This document shows, piece after piece, positions 51,563-60,396 of a stretch of DNA of 64,000 nt. Made by a program: the position numbers and the translations under genes. The stretch covers positions 1,088,501 through 1,152,500 of the forward strand of contig NZ_CP102480.1 of the NCBI RefSeq assembly GCF_024662015.1, read 5' to 3'. This DNA comes from Nisaea acidiphila (GTDB taxonomy: Bacteria > Pseudomonadota > Alphaproteobacteria > Thalassobaculales > Thalassobaculaceae). Positions within the stretch are counted from its first letter, which is position 1. Each line of letters begins with the position of its first letter. The notes beneath the pieces are model-generated. The model did not search any database and had not been told where the DNA came from. It worked only from the letters and a program-made list of their open reading frames with translations.

Positions 51563-52549
51563 CTAGGCGGCTTCCCTCCGGAGGACGAGCGCGGCCGCTT
51601 CGCGGATCACCTCCGGACGCGCACCGTCGAGATGGGCGTTCTCCGAGAGATGCCGCCGCCACGCCCGGGCGCCGGCCCGGCCCTGGAAGAGGCCGAGCAT
51701 GTGCCGGGTGATGCTCTTCAGCGGTACGCCCTCCGTCATCCGGGCACCCGCATACTCCACCATCGCCTCTGCGATCTCCCAGGGATCCGCCGGCGCCGAA
51801 GTCTCGCCATAGAAGCGGCGGTCGACATCGGCGAGGATCCAGGGCGTCTGGTAGGCCGCGCGCCCGATCATGACTCCGTCGACATGGGCAAGCTGACGCT
51901 CCGCCTCGTCCAGGGACTGAATACCGCCATTGATCGAAATCGTGAGGTCCGGCCACGCCTGTTTCATCGCATGGACCAGCGGATAGTCGAGCGGCGGAAC
52001 GTCCCGGTTCTCCTTCGGGCTCAGACCCTGCAGCCAGGCCTTGCGGGCATGCACGATGACGTGGCGGCAACCGGCATCGCTGACCTGGCGGATGAACCCG
52101 GGCAGCACGTCTTCGGGCACCTGATCGTCGACGCCGATGCGGGACTTCACCGTCACTGGGATCGAAACCGCCGCGCTCATGGCCTCGACGCAGCGCGCGA
52201 CGAGGTCCGGCTCCCGCATCAGGCAGGCGCCGAAGCTGCCGGACTGCACCCGGTCGCTCGGGCAGCCGACATTGATGTTCACCTCGTCATAGCCCCAATC
52301 CTCGGCCATGCGGGCGCATTCCGCCATCGCCTCGGGTTCGCTCCCGCCCAGCTGCAGGACCACCGGATGCTCCGTGTCGTCGTAGCGCAGGAACCGTGCC
52401 GCCTCGCCGTGGAGCAGCGCACCCGTCGTCACCATCTCGGTATAGAGCACCGCCCGCCGGCTGATCAGCCGCAGGAAATAACGGTCGTGCCGGTCGGTCC
52501 AGTCCATCATCGGTGCGACGGATATGCGGTGCATCGTGTCTTTCTGCAT
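51563..52549 (-). CDS. dusA: tRNA-dihydrouridine(20/20a) synthase
   Basis: 328-residue FMN enzyme that reduces uridine 20/20a in the tRNA D-loop. SVAPMMDWTDRHDRYFLRLIS is the DusA N-terminal signature, followed by NVGCPSDRVQSGSFGACLM with the catalytic cysteine in FGACLM, VKSRIGVDD, VHARKAWLQGLSPKENRDVPPL (the DusA-specific HARKAWLxGLSPKENR), and INGGI plus DGVMIGRAAYQTPW. A longer frame upstream lacks similarity. An ATG five codons in (52534) is an alternative start. Confidence 0.95.
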   Translation of the reverse strand: MQKDTMHRISVAPMMDWTDRHDRYFLRLISRRAVLYTEMVTTGALLHGEAARFLRYDDTEHPVVLQLGGSEPEAMAECARMAEDWGYDEVNINVGCPSDRVQSGSFGACLMREPDLVARCVEAMSAAVSIPVTVKSRIGVDDQVPEDVLPGFIRQVSDAGCRHVIVHARKAWLQGLSPKENRDVPPLDYPLVHAMKQAWPDLTISINGGIQSLDEAERQLAHVDGVMIGRAAYQTPWILADVDRRFYGETSAPADPWEIAEAMVEYAGARMTEGVPLKSITRHMLGLFQGRAGARAWRRHLSENAHLDGARPEVIREAAALVLRREAA

Positions 52550-52722
52550 CGGCTTCACGGCAGTGCATCGATTGTCAAACGGTCCGCGCAAATCGCGGAA
52601 CACGGCGCCTTCTTTATCATTTCCAAGCCGCGACCGCATCCCGAAGCGGAAAATGGCAGCCATGCACAGGACTGAAAGCGCATTGCCCTTACGCCGAAAC
52701 TCCACCCCCTCCCTGAATCGGG

Positions 52723-52795
52723 TTGACTCTTTGAGCCGCGCCGATACTGTATCAAAAAACTAATATATTAATATAACAACAAAAGGGAGGAACTG
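52723..52795 (+). promoter_or_regulatory. TRAP operon promoter with GntR-operator-like palindromes
   Basis: TTGACT (52723-52728) and TACTGT (52745-52750) form a 16-base-spaced promoter. The -10 lies inside the palindrome GATAC-T-GTATC (52743-52753), a plausible site for the FCD-type GntR regulator encoded downstream. A second perfect palindrome, TAATATATTA (52761-52770), follows. GGGAGG (52785-52790) is the ribosome binding site. Confidence 0.6.
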
Positions 52796-53776
52796 ATGAA
52801 AACCACCATTCGTGTGCTCGGACTGGGGGTCGCCCTCGCGGCCGGGCTTGCCATGAGCCTGCCGTCCTACGCTGCCACGACCCTTCGCATCGGCACGGTG
52901 CTCGCGCCGGACGATCCGATGGGCCGGGGTCTCGAGAAATTCAAAGCCGAAGTGGAAGAAGCGACGAAGGGGGAGGTCCGGATCCAGGTCTTCCACAGCT
53001 CGCAGCTCGGCGACACCACGGAGATGATCGATCAGGCGCGCGCCGGCGCGAATGTCGGCACCGTGACCGACGTCGCCCGTCTCTCGAGCTTCGTCCCGTC
53101 GCTCGCGGTGATGTCCGCACCGTTCCTGTTCGACACTTTCGAGCAGGCGGACAAGTTCGCGCTGTCGGAGGATTATCTCTCCTGGGGCGATACGCTGAAG
53201 GAGAAGTCGGGCCTCGTGATGCTGGCCTCCAACTGGTATCAGGGACCGCGGCACGCGCTGACACAGGTTCCGGTTTCCAAACCGGCGGATCTCTCCGGCA
53301 TCCGCATGCGGACCATCGGCGCGCCGGTCTGGATCGAGACCATCCGGGCCATGGGCGCCGAGCCGACGCCGATCGCCTGGGGCGAGGTCTATTCGGCCCT
53401 GCAGATGGGTGTGATCGACGCCGCCGAGGCACAGCCGACCGCGATCAAGGGCGCCAAGCTCTACGAGGTGATCAAGCATGTCACCAAGACCGGGCATATC
53501 CAGCTGGTGACGGCCCTGGTCGTCTCGGCCGAGTCCTGGGACCAGATCTCCGCCGACAACCAGAAGATCGTGCGCGATCTCGCGGTGGAGAACGGGCGTT
53601 ACGCCTCGGGGCTCACCATCGAACTCGGCGAGAAGGCCCTTGCCGATGTCGCGGCCAGCGGCGTCACCATTTCGGAGGTCGATCTCGCGCCCTTCAAGAA
53701 GGCCGTGGCCGGCGTCTATGAGCTGCTCGACCTCAACAAGGAGGTCGCCATCGTGAACCGGGTGCTCGGACGCTAA
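52796..53776 (+). CDS. TRAP transporter substrate-binding protein (DctP family)
   Basis: 326-residue periplasmic protein with signal peptide (to about residue 27). TLRIGTVLAPDDPMGRGLEKFKAEVEEATKGEVRIQVFHSSQLGD is the DctP N-terminal lobe. DLSGIRMRTIGAPVWIETIRAMGAEPTPIAWGEVYSALQMGVIDAAE includes the conserved substrate-binding arginine in GIRMR. With the enolase-superfamily enzyme and GntR regulator nearby, a sugar acid is the likely ligand. Confidence 0.94.
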   Translation: MKTTIRVLGLGVALAAGLAMSLPSYAATTLRIGTVLAPDDPMGRGLEKFKAEVEEATKGEVRIQVFHSSQLGDTTEMIDQARAGANVGTVTDVARLSSFVPSLAVMSAPFLFDTFEQADKFALSEDYLSWGDTLKEKSGLVMLASNWYQGPRHALTQVPVSKPADLSGIRMRTIGAPVWIETIRAMGAEPTPIAWGEVYSALQMGVIDAAEAQPTAIKGAKLYEVIKHVTKTGHIQLVTALVVSAESWDQISADNQKIVRDLAVENGRYASGLTIELGEKALADVAASGVTISEVDLAPFKKAVAGVYELLDLNKEVAIVNRVLGR

Positions 53777-53820
53777 CGCGTTCCTCCCTCGCGGCGCAGT
53801 CCGGAAACAGGGCGGACCCC

Positions 53821-54267
53821 ATGCTGAAACGCTTTGAATTTGGCTGCGCCGCGCTCCTGCTGGCCGCCGTGGTACTGCTTGTCGGCATCGCCTCGGTGGC
53901 ACGGGCGCTCGGTTCGCCCATCATCTGGTCGATCGAGATCGCACAGCTGCTCTTCCTCTGGCTCTGCATCTTCGCGATCGACCTTTCGCTTCAGCACGAC
54001 CGGCATTTCGGCATCAGCCTGCTGCTCGACAACGTGTCGCCGGCACGTCGGCGGATCGTCGAGATCGTCAACCTGGTCGTGCTGATCTGCCTCCTCGGCT
54101 ACCTGATCCAGTTCGCCTGGAAGAACACCATCCTGATGCATCCCAGGCTCGACGGCGCCTTGCAGATCCCCGGCTCCTATTTCCACGCCAGCATGATTGT
54201 CGGCTTCGCGCTGATGATCCGCACCCTGGCGGTCCAACTCTTCCGCCTCATCCGCGCGCAAAGCTGA
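53821..54267 (+). CDS. TRAP transporter small permease (DctQ family)
   Basis: 148-residue membrane protein with four helices. SPIIWSIEIAQLLFLWLCIFAIDLSLQHDRHFGISLLLDNVSPARRRIVE is the DctQ signature (E-x-ARY-like region then helix). It sits between the binding protein (44 bases before) and the large permease (6 bases after) and forms the sodium-driven import unit with them. Confidence 0.93.
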   Translation: MLKRFEFGCAALLLAAVVLLVGIASVARALGSPIIWSIEIAQLLFLWLCIFAIDLSLQHDRHFGISLLLDNVSPARRRIVEIVNLVVLICLLGYLIQFAWKNTILMHPRLDGALQIPGSYFHASMIVGFALMIRTLAVQLFRLIRAQS

Positions 54268-54273
54268 TCCCCC

Positions 54274-55557
54274 ATGCTCTCGATCATCGCGATCCTGTTC
54301 GTTCTCTTCCTCCTGAGCGGCATGCCGGTGGCTTTCGCCCTAGCGCTCGCCTCTTTTCCCGTCTTCGTCCTGACCGGAACGATGCCGCCCACCGTGGCGA
54401 TCCAGAAAATGGTGACGGCGACCCAGAGCTTTCCCCTGCTCGCGGTGCCGTTCTTCATCTTCGCCGGCAACCTGATGAACTCGACCGGCATCACCGAGCG
54501 GCTGATCACCTTCGCTCGCCTGCTGACCGGCTGGATGGCGGGCGGCCTCGGCCAGGTCTCGATCATGCTGAGCCTGATGATGGGCGGCATTTCCGGCTCG
54601 GCGGTCGCGGACGCGTCCATGGAAGCGCGCCTGCTCGGCCCCGGGATGATCGAGAAAGGCGGCTATTCCAAGGCCGCGACCGCCGCGGTCCTGGCCTTCG
54701 GCTCCATCGTTACCGCGACCATTCCGCCCAGCATCGGGCTGATCCTGTTCGGCTTCATCAACGAGGTCTCGATCGGACGGCTGTTCCTCGCCGGCGTCAT
54801 CCCGGGCATGCTGCTGACGGCATTGCTGATGCTGACCGCCTGGATCGTCGCCCGGCGCCACGGCTATGCGGCCGATCTCTCGAAACCGCCGTCGACGCGC
54901 GAACTCCTGGCGAGCTTCCGGGAAAGCGTCTGGGCACTGGCCTTCCCGATCATCCTGATCATCGGATTCCGCTTCGGCTTCTTCACCGCCACCGAGGCCG
55001 GGGCCTTCCTCGTCTTCTATGCCCTCTTTGTCGGCGTGTTCGTCTATCGCGAGCTTTCACCCGGCAAGCTCTACGAGGCGATACGCAGCACGGTGACCGA
55101 TCTCGGCATGGTCATGCTGCTGATCATGATGGCCTCGGTCCTCGGCTACGCGGTGACCATCGAGCAAGGACCGCAGCAGATCGCCGCCATGGTCACAACC
55201 CTGACCTCGGAGCCGCTCGCGATCCTGATCCTCGTGCTCCTGCTGCTCCTCGTCAGCGGTATGTTCCTTGAGGGTGCCGCCAACATCCTGCTGGTGACGC
55301 CGGTCGTCATGCCGGTGCTGATTCAGGCGGGCTTCGACCCGGTGCATGTCGGCATCCTGATGGTCACGCTGATCAATGTCGGCGGCCTGACGCCCCCGGT
55401 CGGCGTGATCATGTTCACCGTCTGCGGGATCCTCGACGTGAAGACCGGTGCTTTCTCGAAAGCCTCCGCGCCCTATTTCCTTGCGATCCTGGCCTTTCTC
55501 GTGATCCTGATCGCCTTCCCTGCCGTGTCGCTTTTCATGCCGGGGCAGCTTATGTAA
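54274..55557 (+). CDS. TRAP transporter large permease (DctM family)
   Basis: 427-residue membrane protein with about twelve helices. SGMPVAFALALAS, FPLLAVPFFIFAGNLMNSTGITERLI, MMGGISGSAVADASMEARLLGPGMIEKGGYSKAATAAVLAFGSIVTATIPPSIGLILFG and VGGLTPPVGVIMFTVCGI are the canonical DctM sodium and substrate-coupling segments. Confidence 0.96.
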   Translation: MLSIIAILFVLFLLSGMPVAFALALASFPVFVLTGTMPPTVAIQKMVTATQSFPLLAVPFFIFAGNLMNSTGITERLITFARLLTGWMAGGLGQVSIMLSLMMGGISGSAVADASMEARLLGPGMIEKGGYSKAATAAVLAFGSIVTATIPPSIGLILFGFINEVSIGRLFLAGVIPGMLLTALLMLTAWIVARRHGYAADLSKPPSTRELLASFRESVWALAFPIILIIGFRFGFFTATEAGAFLVFYALFVGVFVYRELSPGKLYEAIRSTVTDLGMVMLLIMMASVLGYAVTIEQGPQQIAAMVTTLTSEPLAILILVLLLLLVSGMFLEGAANILLVTPVVMPVLIQAGFDPVHVGILMVTLINVGGLTPPVGVIMFTVCGILDVKTGAFSKASAPYFLAILAFLVILIAFPAVSLFMPGQLM

Positions 55558-55590
55558 TCGGTTCGTTTTGGGCGTTTCGAGGTTCACTGG

Positions 55591-56319
55591 ATGAGTGTCG
55601 GTTTCCTTTCCGAGGCATTGATCAAGGCATCGGACGAACTGTCCGGGCCGGGCCAGCAGGGCTCCGCTGCGGCCCGGGTCTATGCGGGGCTGAGGGCACG
55701 CATCATTTCGCTCGAGCTGCTGCCCGACACTGTGCTGTCGCGCGCCGAGATCGCGAAAGAGTACGAGGTCAGCCAGTCCCCGGTTAGGGAAGCGATCCAG
55801 AAACTGGAGCAGGAAGGGCTGGTCGTTTCCTATCCCCAGTCGAAGACGCTGGTGACGAAGATCGATACCGAGCACGCCCAGAAGTCCCAATTTCTCCGCG
55901 TCGGTGTCGAGCTTGAGGTCGCGAAGGCCCTCGCCAGGGCCGGCGACCCGGCGCTGCTGCAGCCCACCACACGGATCCTCCGCATGCAGAAACTGGCGGG
56001 AGAGGATTGCGACATCTCGGAATTCACCGCCCTCGACCGTCTGTTTCACCTGTCGCTGTTCCAGGCCGCCGGCGTCGGCTCGCTCTGGCAGCTGGTTTCG
56101 GGCTGTTCGGGTCACATCGACCGGCTGCGCACGCTGAACCTGCCGGATCCCGGCAAGATGGCCGACGTCCTGGCGGCCCATGAACGAATCCTCGAGGCGA
56201 TTGCCGGAGGTGATCCCCAGGATGTCGAGCGCCAAGTCCGGGATCACCTCTCCGGCACGCTCGCCGCCATCCCGGCGATCAGGGCGGCCCATCCGGACTA
56301 TTTCGAAGCCGAGGACTGA
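55591..56319 (+). CDS. GntR-family regulator with FCD domain
   Basis: 242-residue FadR-type repressor. The winged helix (YAGLRARIISLELLPDTVLSRAEIAKEYEVSQSPVREAIQKLEQEGLV) spans about 30-80. The FCD ligand domain follows with metal/ligand residues in LDRLFHLSLFQAAG and HIDRLRTLNLPD and the C-terminal HERILEAIAGGD. Thirty-three bases after the permease, so probably in the operon it controls. Such regulators usually bind sugar acids or their intermediates. Confidence 0.92.
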   Translation: MSVGFLSEALIKASDELSGPGQQGSAAARVYAGLRARIISLELLPDTVLSRAEIAKEYEVSQSPVREAIQKLEQEGLVVSYPQSKTLVTKIDTEHAQKSQFLRVGVELEVAKALARAGDPALLQPTTRILRMQKLAGEDCDISEFTALDRLFHLSLFQAAGVGSLWQLVSGCSGHIDRLRTLNLPDPGKMADVLAAHERILEAIAGGDPQDVERQVRDHLSGTLAAIPAIRAAHPDYFEAED

Positions 56320-56328
56320 TCCTGCGGC

Positions 56329-57489
56329 TCAGTCCACCGAAAAGTGTCTGAGAAAATCCGGGTCCGGCTCGACCCCGAGGCCCGGACCGCCCGGCAGCGC
56401 GACCGTACCGCCGCTTTCCCTGACCTGCTCGCCGATCCGGAGCGGCTCGGTCAGCAGTTCCTCACGGAACCGGTTGGGCGTGGTGTCGAATTCCAGCATC
56501 GGCTGCACCGGATGGGCGCCACCGGGCAAGTCCGGAAGCGCGGCCAGCAGATGCATGTTGGCCGCCACCGCCACGGCGGAGCCCCAGACATGGTTCACGA
56601 TGGGCAGGAAATGCGCCTCGGCGAGCGCGCGGACCTTCAGATACTCGGTGATTCCGCCGAGCCCGCAGACTTCCGGCTGCAGCACGTCGACGCAGCGCTC
56701 GCGGATCAGGTCTCGGAAGCCCCAGCGGGTGAACTCGCCCTCGCCGCCGGCAATCGGCATGTCGAGTGTGCTGCACAGATCGCGATAGCCCTGACGGTCC
56801 TCCGGCGCCACCGGTTCCTCGAACCAGGCGACACCGAGACGTTCCAGCTCGCGGCCGAGCGGGATCGCCTCGCGGGCAGTATAAGCGTGGTTGGCATCGA
56901 CCATCTGACCGGTCTCGCCACCGATGGCGTTCCGGACCGCCTCGACCAGCTCCAGGTCCTTCCGCGGACCGAGACCGATCTTCATCTTCATCGCGCCGTA
57001 GCCCGCCTCTTTGATCGCCGCGCTTTCGACCGCGAAGCGCTCCGCCAGATCCGGCACCCGCTGCAGCATCATGCCGTAGCCATAAACCGGGATGCGGTCG
57101 CGGAAAGCGCCGCCGAGCAGCCGGTAGAGCGGCACGCCATGGAGTTTCCCCGCGATGTCCCAGAGCGCAATATCGACGCCGGAGAGTGCCTGCATCGGCA
57201 TGCCCTTCTGGCCGTGGTCGCGCAGCAGGTTGTAGACCTTGTGCCAGATCACCTCGCGGGCCAGCGGATCCATGCCGAGCACCATGGGCTGAATCACCCG
57301 CTCCACGATGGCCTTGTTCGCGAAGGCGACATCTCCGCCGCCGAAACTTTCGCCCCAGCCGGTCACCCCCTCGTCCGTCGTTACCTCGACGAGATGCGTC
57401 GTCCGTTTCAGATAATATTGCTGGGAGTATCCGAGCTCCTCGGCGAGGTCGTATTGCAGCACATGGCTGCGGATCGCGGTGATTTTCAA
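56329..57489 (-). CDS. enolase-superfamily enzyme (mandelate racemase/muconate lactonizing family)
   Basis: 386-residue enzyme. Catalytic KxK at K168-M-K170, metal ligands D198 (with N200 in DANHAY), E224/E225 in FEEP and E250 in GGEGEF, and the base His300 in VNHVWG place it in the mandelate-racemase branch, which includes aldarate dehydratases and D-galactarolactone cycloisomerase. The exact substrate cannot be read. It converges on the GntR gene and lies beside the TRAP genes, consistent with uptake and dehydration of a sugar acid. Confidence 0.92.
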   Translation of the reverse strand: MKITAIRSHVLQYDLAEELGYSQQYYLKRTTHLVEVTTDEGVTGWGESFGGGDVAFANKAIVERVIQPMVLGMDPLAREVIWHKVYNLLRDHGQKGMPMQALSGVDIALWDIAGKLHGVPLYRLLGGAFRDRIPVYGYGMMLQRVPDLAERFAVESAAIKEAGYGAMKMKIGLGPRKDLELVEAVRNAIGGETGQMVDANHAYTAREAIPLGRELERLGVAWFEEPVAPEDRQGYRDLCSTLDMPIAGGEGEFTRWGFRDLIRERCVDVLQPEVCGLGGITEYLKVRALAEAHFLPIVNHVWGSAVAVAANMHLLAALPDLPGGAHPVQPMLEFDTTPNRFREELLTEPLRIGEQVRESGGTVALPGGPGLGVEPDPDFLRHFSVD

Positions 57490-57535
57490 GCTCGGTTCCC
57501 TCCCCTCGCGTCGGCCGGTTTGTCCGGCCGTACGG

Positions 57536-57892
57536 TCATTGCATGAAGCTCTCCGGGGGCACCCATGTTTCGGGCATGAAACGGTTCCCCCAGCGGCACA
57601 TCTCCTGAAGGACCCGGTGCAGCCCCCGGCCCTTCTCCGTCAGATTATAGGCATAGCGTTTGGGGCGCTCCTGGTAGAGCGAGCGTTCGACAAGACCGCT
57701 CGCCTCCATCCGGTTCAGCCGGTCCGCGAGGATGTTGGTCGTGATGCCTTCGGGCGATGCCATGAACTCGGAATACCGGCTCTTGCCGGTCAGCATGTCG
57801 CGCAGAATGACGAGGGTCCATCGGTCGCCGACGATATCGAGCGTCGTCGCGATGGGGCATCCGGAGCGGGGGTCGAAATCCAATTTTTCCAT
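57536..57892 (-). CDS. HxlR-family transcriptional regulator
   Basis: 118-residue DNA-binding protein. CPIATTLDIVGDRWTLVILRDMLTGKSRYSEF, EGITTNILADRLNRMEASGLVERSLY and RYAYNLTEKGRGL are the HxlR winged helix-turn-helix with the N-terminal cysteine (here in SGCPIA) that often senses oxidants or electrophiles. Divergent from the GFA gene, its likely target. The start may lie at 57892 or at a GTG 12 codons upstream. Confidence 0.92.
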   Translation of the reverse strand: MEKLDFDPRSGCPIATTLDIVGDRWTLVILRDMLTGKSRYSEFMASPEGITTNILADRLNRMEASGLVERSLYQERPKRYAYNLTEKGRGLHRVLQEMCRWGNRFMPETWVPPESFMQ

Positions 57893-57914
57893 CCTAGGCT
57901 CAATAGTGACTTGC

Positions 57915-57933
57915 AACTTGCAATTCACAAGTT
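57915..57933 (+). promoter_or_regulatory. operator-like inverted repeat between hxlR and the GFA gene
   Basis: AACTTG (57915-57920) and CAAGTT (57928-57933) flank seven bases, within a denser cluster of ACTTGCAA-type words. The position in the 84-base divergent region fits a site for the HxlR protein controlling both genes. Confidence 0.55.
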
Positions 57934-57976
57934 ATGATCCAGTTCGTCTTCTTCAACATATCAAGGAGTTCAGGGA

Positions 57977-58420
57977 ATGTCGGAGGGATTCACCGGGGGA
58001 TGCCTGTGCGGCGCCGTCAGATACGAGGCGAAATCGGAGCCGAAAATCGTCGGTGACTGCTATTGCGACGACTGCCGCAAGGCGAGCGGAACGACGCATT
58101 GCACCCATCTCGGCCTGCCGGAGGCGGATGTGTCGGTAACCGGCCGGCTGAAGTTCTTCGACAAGCCGGCGGACAGCGGAAACGTGGTCAGCCGCGGCTT
58201 CTGCCCCGATTGCGGTTCGGCCGTCTATTCGACCAATTCCGGGGTGCCCGGCATGCTCTTCCTCCGCGCCTCGAGCCTGGACGACATCGAGATCGCGGAA
58301 CCGCAGATGACGGTCTATGCCGGCCGCGCACCGAGCTGGGCAGCGATCGACCGGAATAAGCCGGTCTTCGAGGCCATGCCGACCCAGATGCCCGAGGAAG
58401 TTGCGGGCCAGGGCTCTTGA
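57977..58420 (+). CDS. GFA/CENP-V family zinc protein, HxlR-linked
   Basis: 147-residue GFA-family protein. Ligand cysteines in GGCLCGAVRYEA (about 9-13), GDCYCDDCRKASG (about 33-40) and GFCPDCGSAVY (about 76-81) form the Mss4-like zinc sites. AAGGAG stands upstream of the ATG. Pairing with an HxlR regulator, whose relatives answer to aldehydes, supports a role in aldehyde or thiol-adduct handling, by inference. Confidence 0.9.
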   Translation: MSEGFTGGCLCGAVRYEAKSEPKIVGDCYCDDCRKASGTTHCTHLGLPEADVSVTGRLKFFDKPADSGNVVSRGFCPDCGSAVYSTNSGVPGMLFLRASSLDDIEIAEPQMTVYAGRAPSWAAIDRNKPVFEAMPTQMPEEVAGQGS

Positions 58421-58464
58421 ATGACTTCGGGAGGCGCCGTCGCCGGTGCCTCCCGGCTAATTGC

Positions 58465-58758
58465 CTATTCCGGCACCTCATACGCGGCGATAGCGATGTC
58501 AGCCGCCTCGTCGCGCAGCGGAATGATCGCCTGATAGGCCTCCGACGCGTACCAGGACTTCAGATCCGCCAAGGACGGGAACTTCGCGATCCCTGTCATC
58601 TGGTGATCGATCTCTCCCGCAGTCAGAAGACCGATCGCCTTGCCGCGCATCACCATCTCGCCTCCAAAAGGCGCAAAGGTCTCCGCGGCCTTCGCTCCAT
58701 ATTCCTGCATCTTCGCAGGATTCTTGACCGTTACCGTCGCAACGAAAAACGCCGTCAT
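58465..58758 (-). CDS. DUF1330 family protein
   Basis: 97-residue protein with the ferredoxin-like dimeric alpha-beta barrel pattern of DUF1330: FFVATVTVKNPAKMQEYGAKAAETFAPFGGEMVMRG and FPSLADLKSWYASEAYQAIIPLRDEAADI. Role unknown; related folds act as monooxygenases or binding proteins. GAAGAGAG precedes ATG 58758. Divergent from the TetR gene, which probably regulates it. Confidence 0.88.
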   Translation of the reverse strand: MTAFFVATVTVKNPAKMQEYGAKAAETFAPFGGEMVMRGKAIGLLTAGEIDHQMTGIAKFPSLADLKSWYASEAYQAIIPLRDEAADIAIAAYEVPE

Positions 58759-58804
58759 CTTGCTCTCTTCCCCATTTGCGTCTGACTTCACATTCCGCGA
58801 AACC

Positions 58805-58830
58805 CGCGTTATGTACATATATGATCAAAA
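58805..58830 (+). promoter_or_regulatory. palindrome in the DUF1330/tetR divergent region
   Basis: TATGTACATA (58810-58819) is a perfect 10-bp palindrome in an AT-rich stretch holding the promoters for both divergent genes. Candidate TetR operator. Confidence 0.4.
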
Positions 58831-58884
58831 TGGCGCACAACCGTATTGTCCATACATGCACAAAACACATCCGCGTGAGGAACC

Positions 58885-59490
58885 ATGGCCCGGCCCAGCA
58901 AGTTCGACCGCGACGAAGCCATTGAGACGGCTATGGAGGCCTTCTGGCGCGACGGGTACGAGTCATGTTCCGTCAAGGCGCTCTCGGAACGGCTCGGAAT
59001 CACCCGATCCAGCTTCTACAACGCCTTCAATAGCAGGGAAGATCTCTTCGCAGAGGTTCTGGAGCGCTATGCCAGGCAGTCTCCTGACAGAGCCTTCGCC
59101 GATCTGGTCAGCGACGGACAGGTAAGAGCGCTCATCACCCGCACTTTTCGCTTGGCGTGCCGGGTGAGAGCGGCGGATCCGGATGGCAAGGGCTGCCTCG
59201 CGGTGAAGAGCGTCGACGAGCTTTGCGGCCGGGACCGCATACTGGGACCGCTGCTGGAAGAAGCCATTCTGGGAAACGTTGCCCGGATCGAGAGATTGCT
59301 GGAATTCGGAAAGGAAACCGGCGAACTCCCGGAATCGCTCGAACCGCATGCCACCGCCCTCGCACTGAAGGCCCAACTGGTCGGGCTCAACGTCATTTGC
59401 AAAGTGATCCGCGACGAGACGGAACTTCGCCTTGCTGCCGAAACCGCACTCCGCGGGCTCGGCCTTTTCGAAGAGGCTACGGACGCATGA
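58885..59490 (+). CDS. TetR-family transcriptional regulator
   Basis: 201-residue TetR-type repressor. The helix-turn-helix is KFDRDEAIETAMEAFWRDGYESCSVKALSERLGITRSSFYNAFNSREDLFAEVLERY (about 5-60), and the C-terminal domain is of the YcdC/AcrR-like group. Small cysteine content (C89, C96 and C105 regions). Divergent from the DUF1330 gene. Confidence 0.92.
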   Translation: MARPSKFDRDEAIETAMEAFWRDGYESCSVKALSERLGITRSSFYNAFNSREDLFAEVLERYARQSPDRAFADLVSDGQVRALITRTFRLACRVRAADPDGKGCLAVKSVDELCGRDRILGPLLEEAILGNVARIERLLEFGKETGELPESLEPHATALALKAQLVGLNVICKVIRDETELRLAAETALRGLGLFEEATDA

Positions 59491-59501
59491 CGTTTTCTCC
59501 C

Positions 59502-59526
59502 GGTCACACCTTGCCCCTCTCCGGTC
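59502..59526 (+). promoter_or_regulatory. possible ECF-type promoter of the sigma factor gene
   Basis: GGTCACA (59502-59508) followed 15 bases later by GTC (59524-59526) is like ECF promoters of the TGTCACA-spacer-CGTC type. A related stretch, TCACACC plus GCCCC, recurs at 60469-60482 ahead of the NTF2-like gene. Consistent with autoregulation, but unproven. Confidence 0.35.
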
Positions 59527-59559
59527 TCTAAGCATCCGAACCGACAACGGAGAGGTGCT

Positions 59560-60396
59560 ATGAGACAAGACGAAAGAGAGTTCGCAGACTGGACAGCGCT
59601 CGCGACCCAAGCGCAATCCGGGGACCGGGAGGCGCTTGAGGCGTTGATCCGCAGCAGCCAGGATCAGATCTACGGCCTCGCCCTGCGCTTTCTCGCAAAC
59701 CAGGATGACGCCCGGGACGCTACCCAGGACATTCTCATCCTCCTGATCACCCGGCTCTCCAATTTCGAGGGGCGGAGCAGCTTCCGGACCTGGGCTTTCC
59801 GGATCGCGGTCAACCACCTGCTACGGTCGCGCAAGGTGCGAGCACGGAGCCAAAGCCTGAGCTTCGCAGCCTTCGAGGAGGACCTACATACCGGCCTTTC
59901 GGATCAGGCCGGCCCCGGCGCGGACCACACCGCCATGATCGGCGAGCTTCGCATCGCATGCACCATGGCGATGCTTCTCTGCCTCGACGTGGAGCAGCGG
60001 ATGGCCTTCGTGCTTGGAGAGATCCTCGAGCTGGATCACCGGGAGGCCGCCAATATTCTCGCGATCGAACCCGCAACCTATCGCAAGCGCCTCTCCCGTG
60101 CCCGTTCCGCAGTCATCGGCTTCTCGGGCCGGGTCTGCGGCAATGTCTCGGAGAGCGCCCGTTGCAGCTGCGACCGGCGCGTCCCGGAGGCGCTTCGGCT
60201 CGGTCGCATCCACCCGTCCGCCCCGCTCACCCGAAGTGCCGGGGACGCAGGTCTCGGCGCGATCCTCGAACAGACGCGCGGCATGGAGCGGAACCTGAAG
60301 GCGCTCTGCCAGATGAAGAGTCCCGCCCGCTTCACCGCGCCGGACGATCTGGCGGATATCGTCCGCTCCGCGGTCGACGCCCCCCACACCCACTGA
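59560..60396 (+). CDS. ECF-like RNA polymerase sigma factor with cysteine-containing C-terminal tail
   Basis: 278 residues. Region 2 (DQIYGLALRFLANQDDARDATQDILILLITRLSNFEGRSSFRTWAFRIAVNHLLRSR) covers about 35-92 and region 4 (LDVEQRMAFVLGEILELDHREAANILAIEPATYRKRLSRARSAV) about 142-185. The tail after 190 has Cys193, Cys202 and Cys204 (ARCSCDRRVPEALRLG), a possible metal or redox site that could act as a built-in regulator. No anti-sigma gene is adjacent; an NTF2-like gene follows. Exact ECF group not assigned. Confidence 0.88.
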   Translation: MRQDEREFADWTALATQAQSGDREALEALIRSSQDQIYGLALRFLANQDDARDATQDILILLITRLSNFEGRSSFRTWAFRIAVNHLLRSRKVRARSQSLSFAAFEEDLHTGLSDQAGPGADHTAMIGELRIACTMAMLLCLDVEQRMAFVLGEILELDHREAANILAIEPATYRKRLSRARSAVIGFSGRVCGNVSESARCSCDRRVPEALRLGRIHPSAPLTRSAGDAGLGAILEQTRGMERNLKALCQMKSPARFTAPDDLADIVRSAVDAPHTH

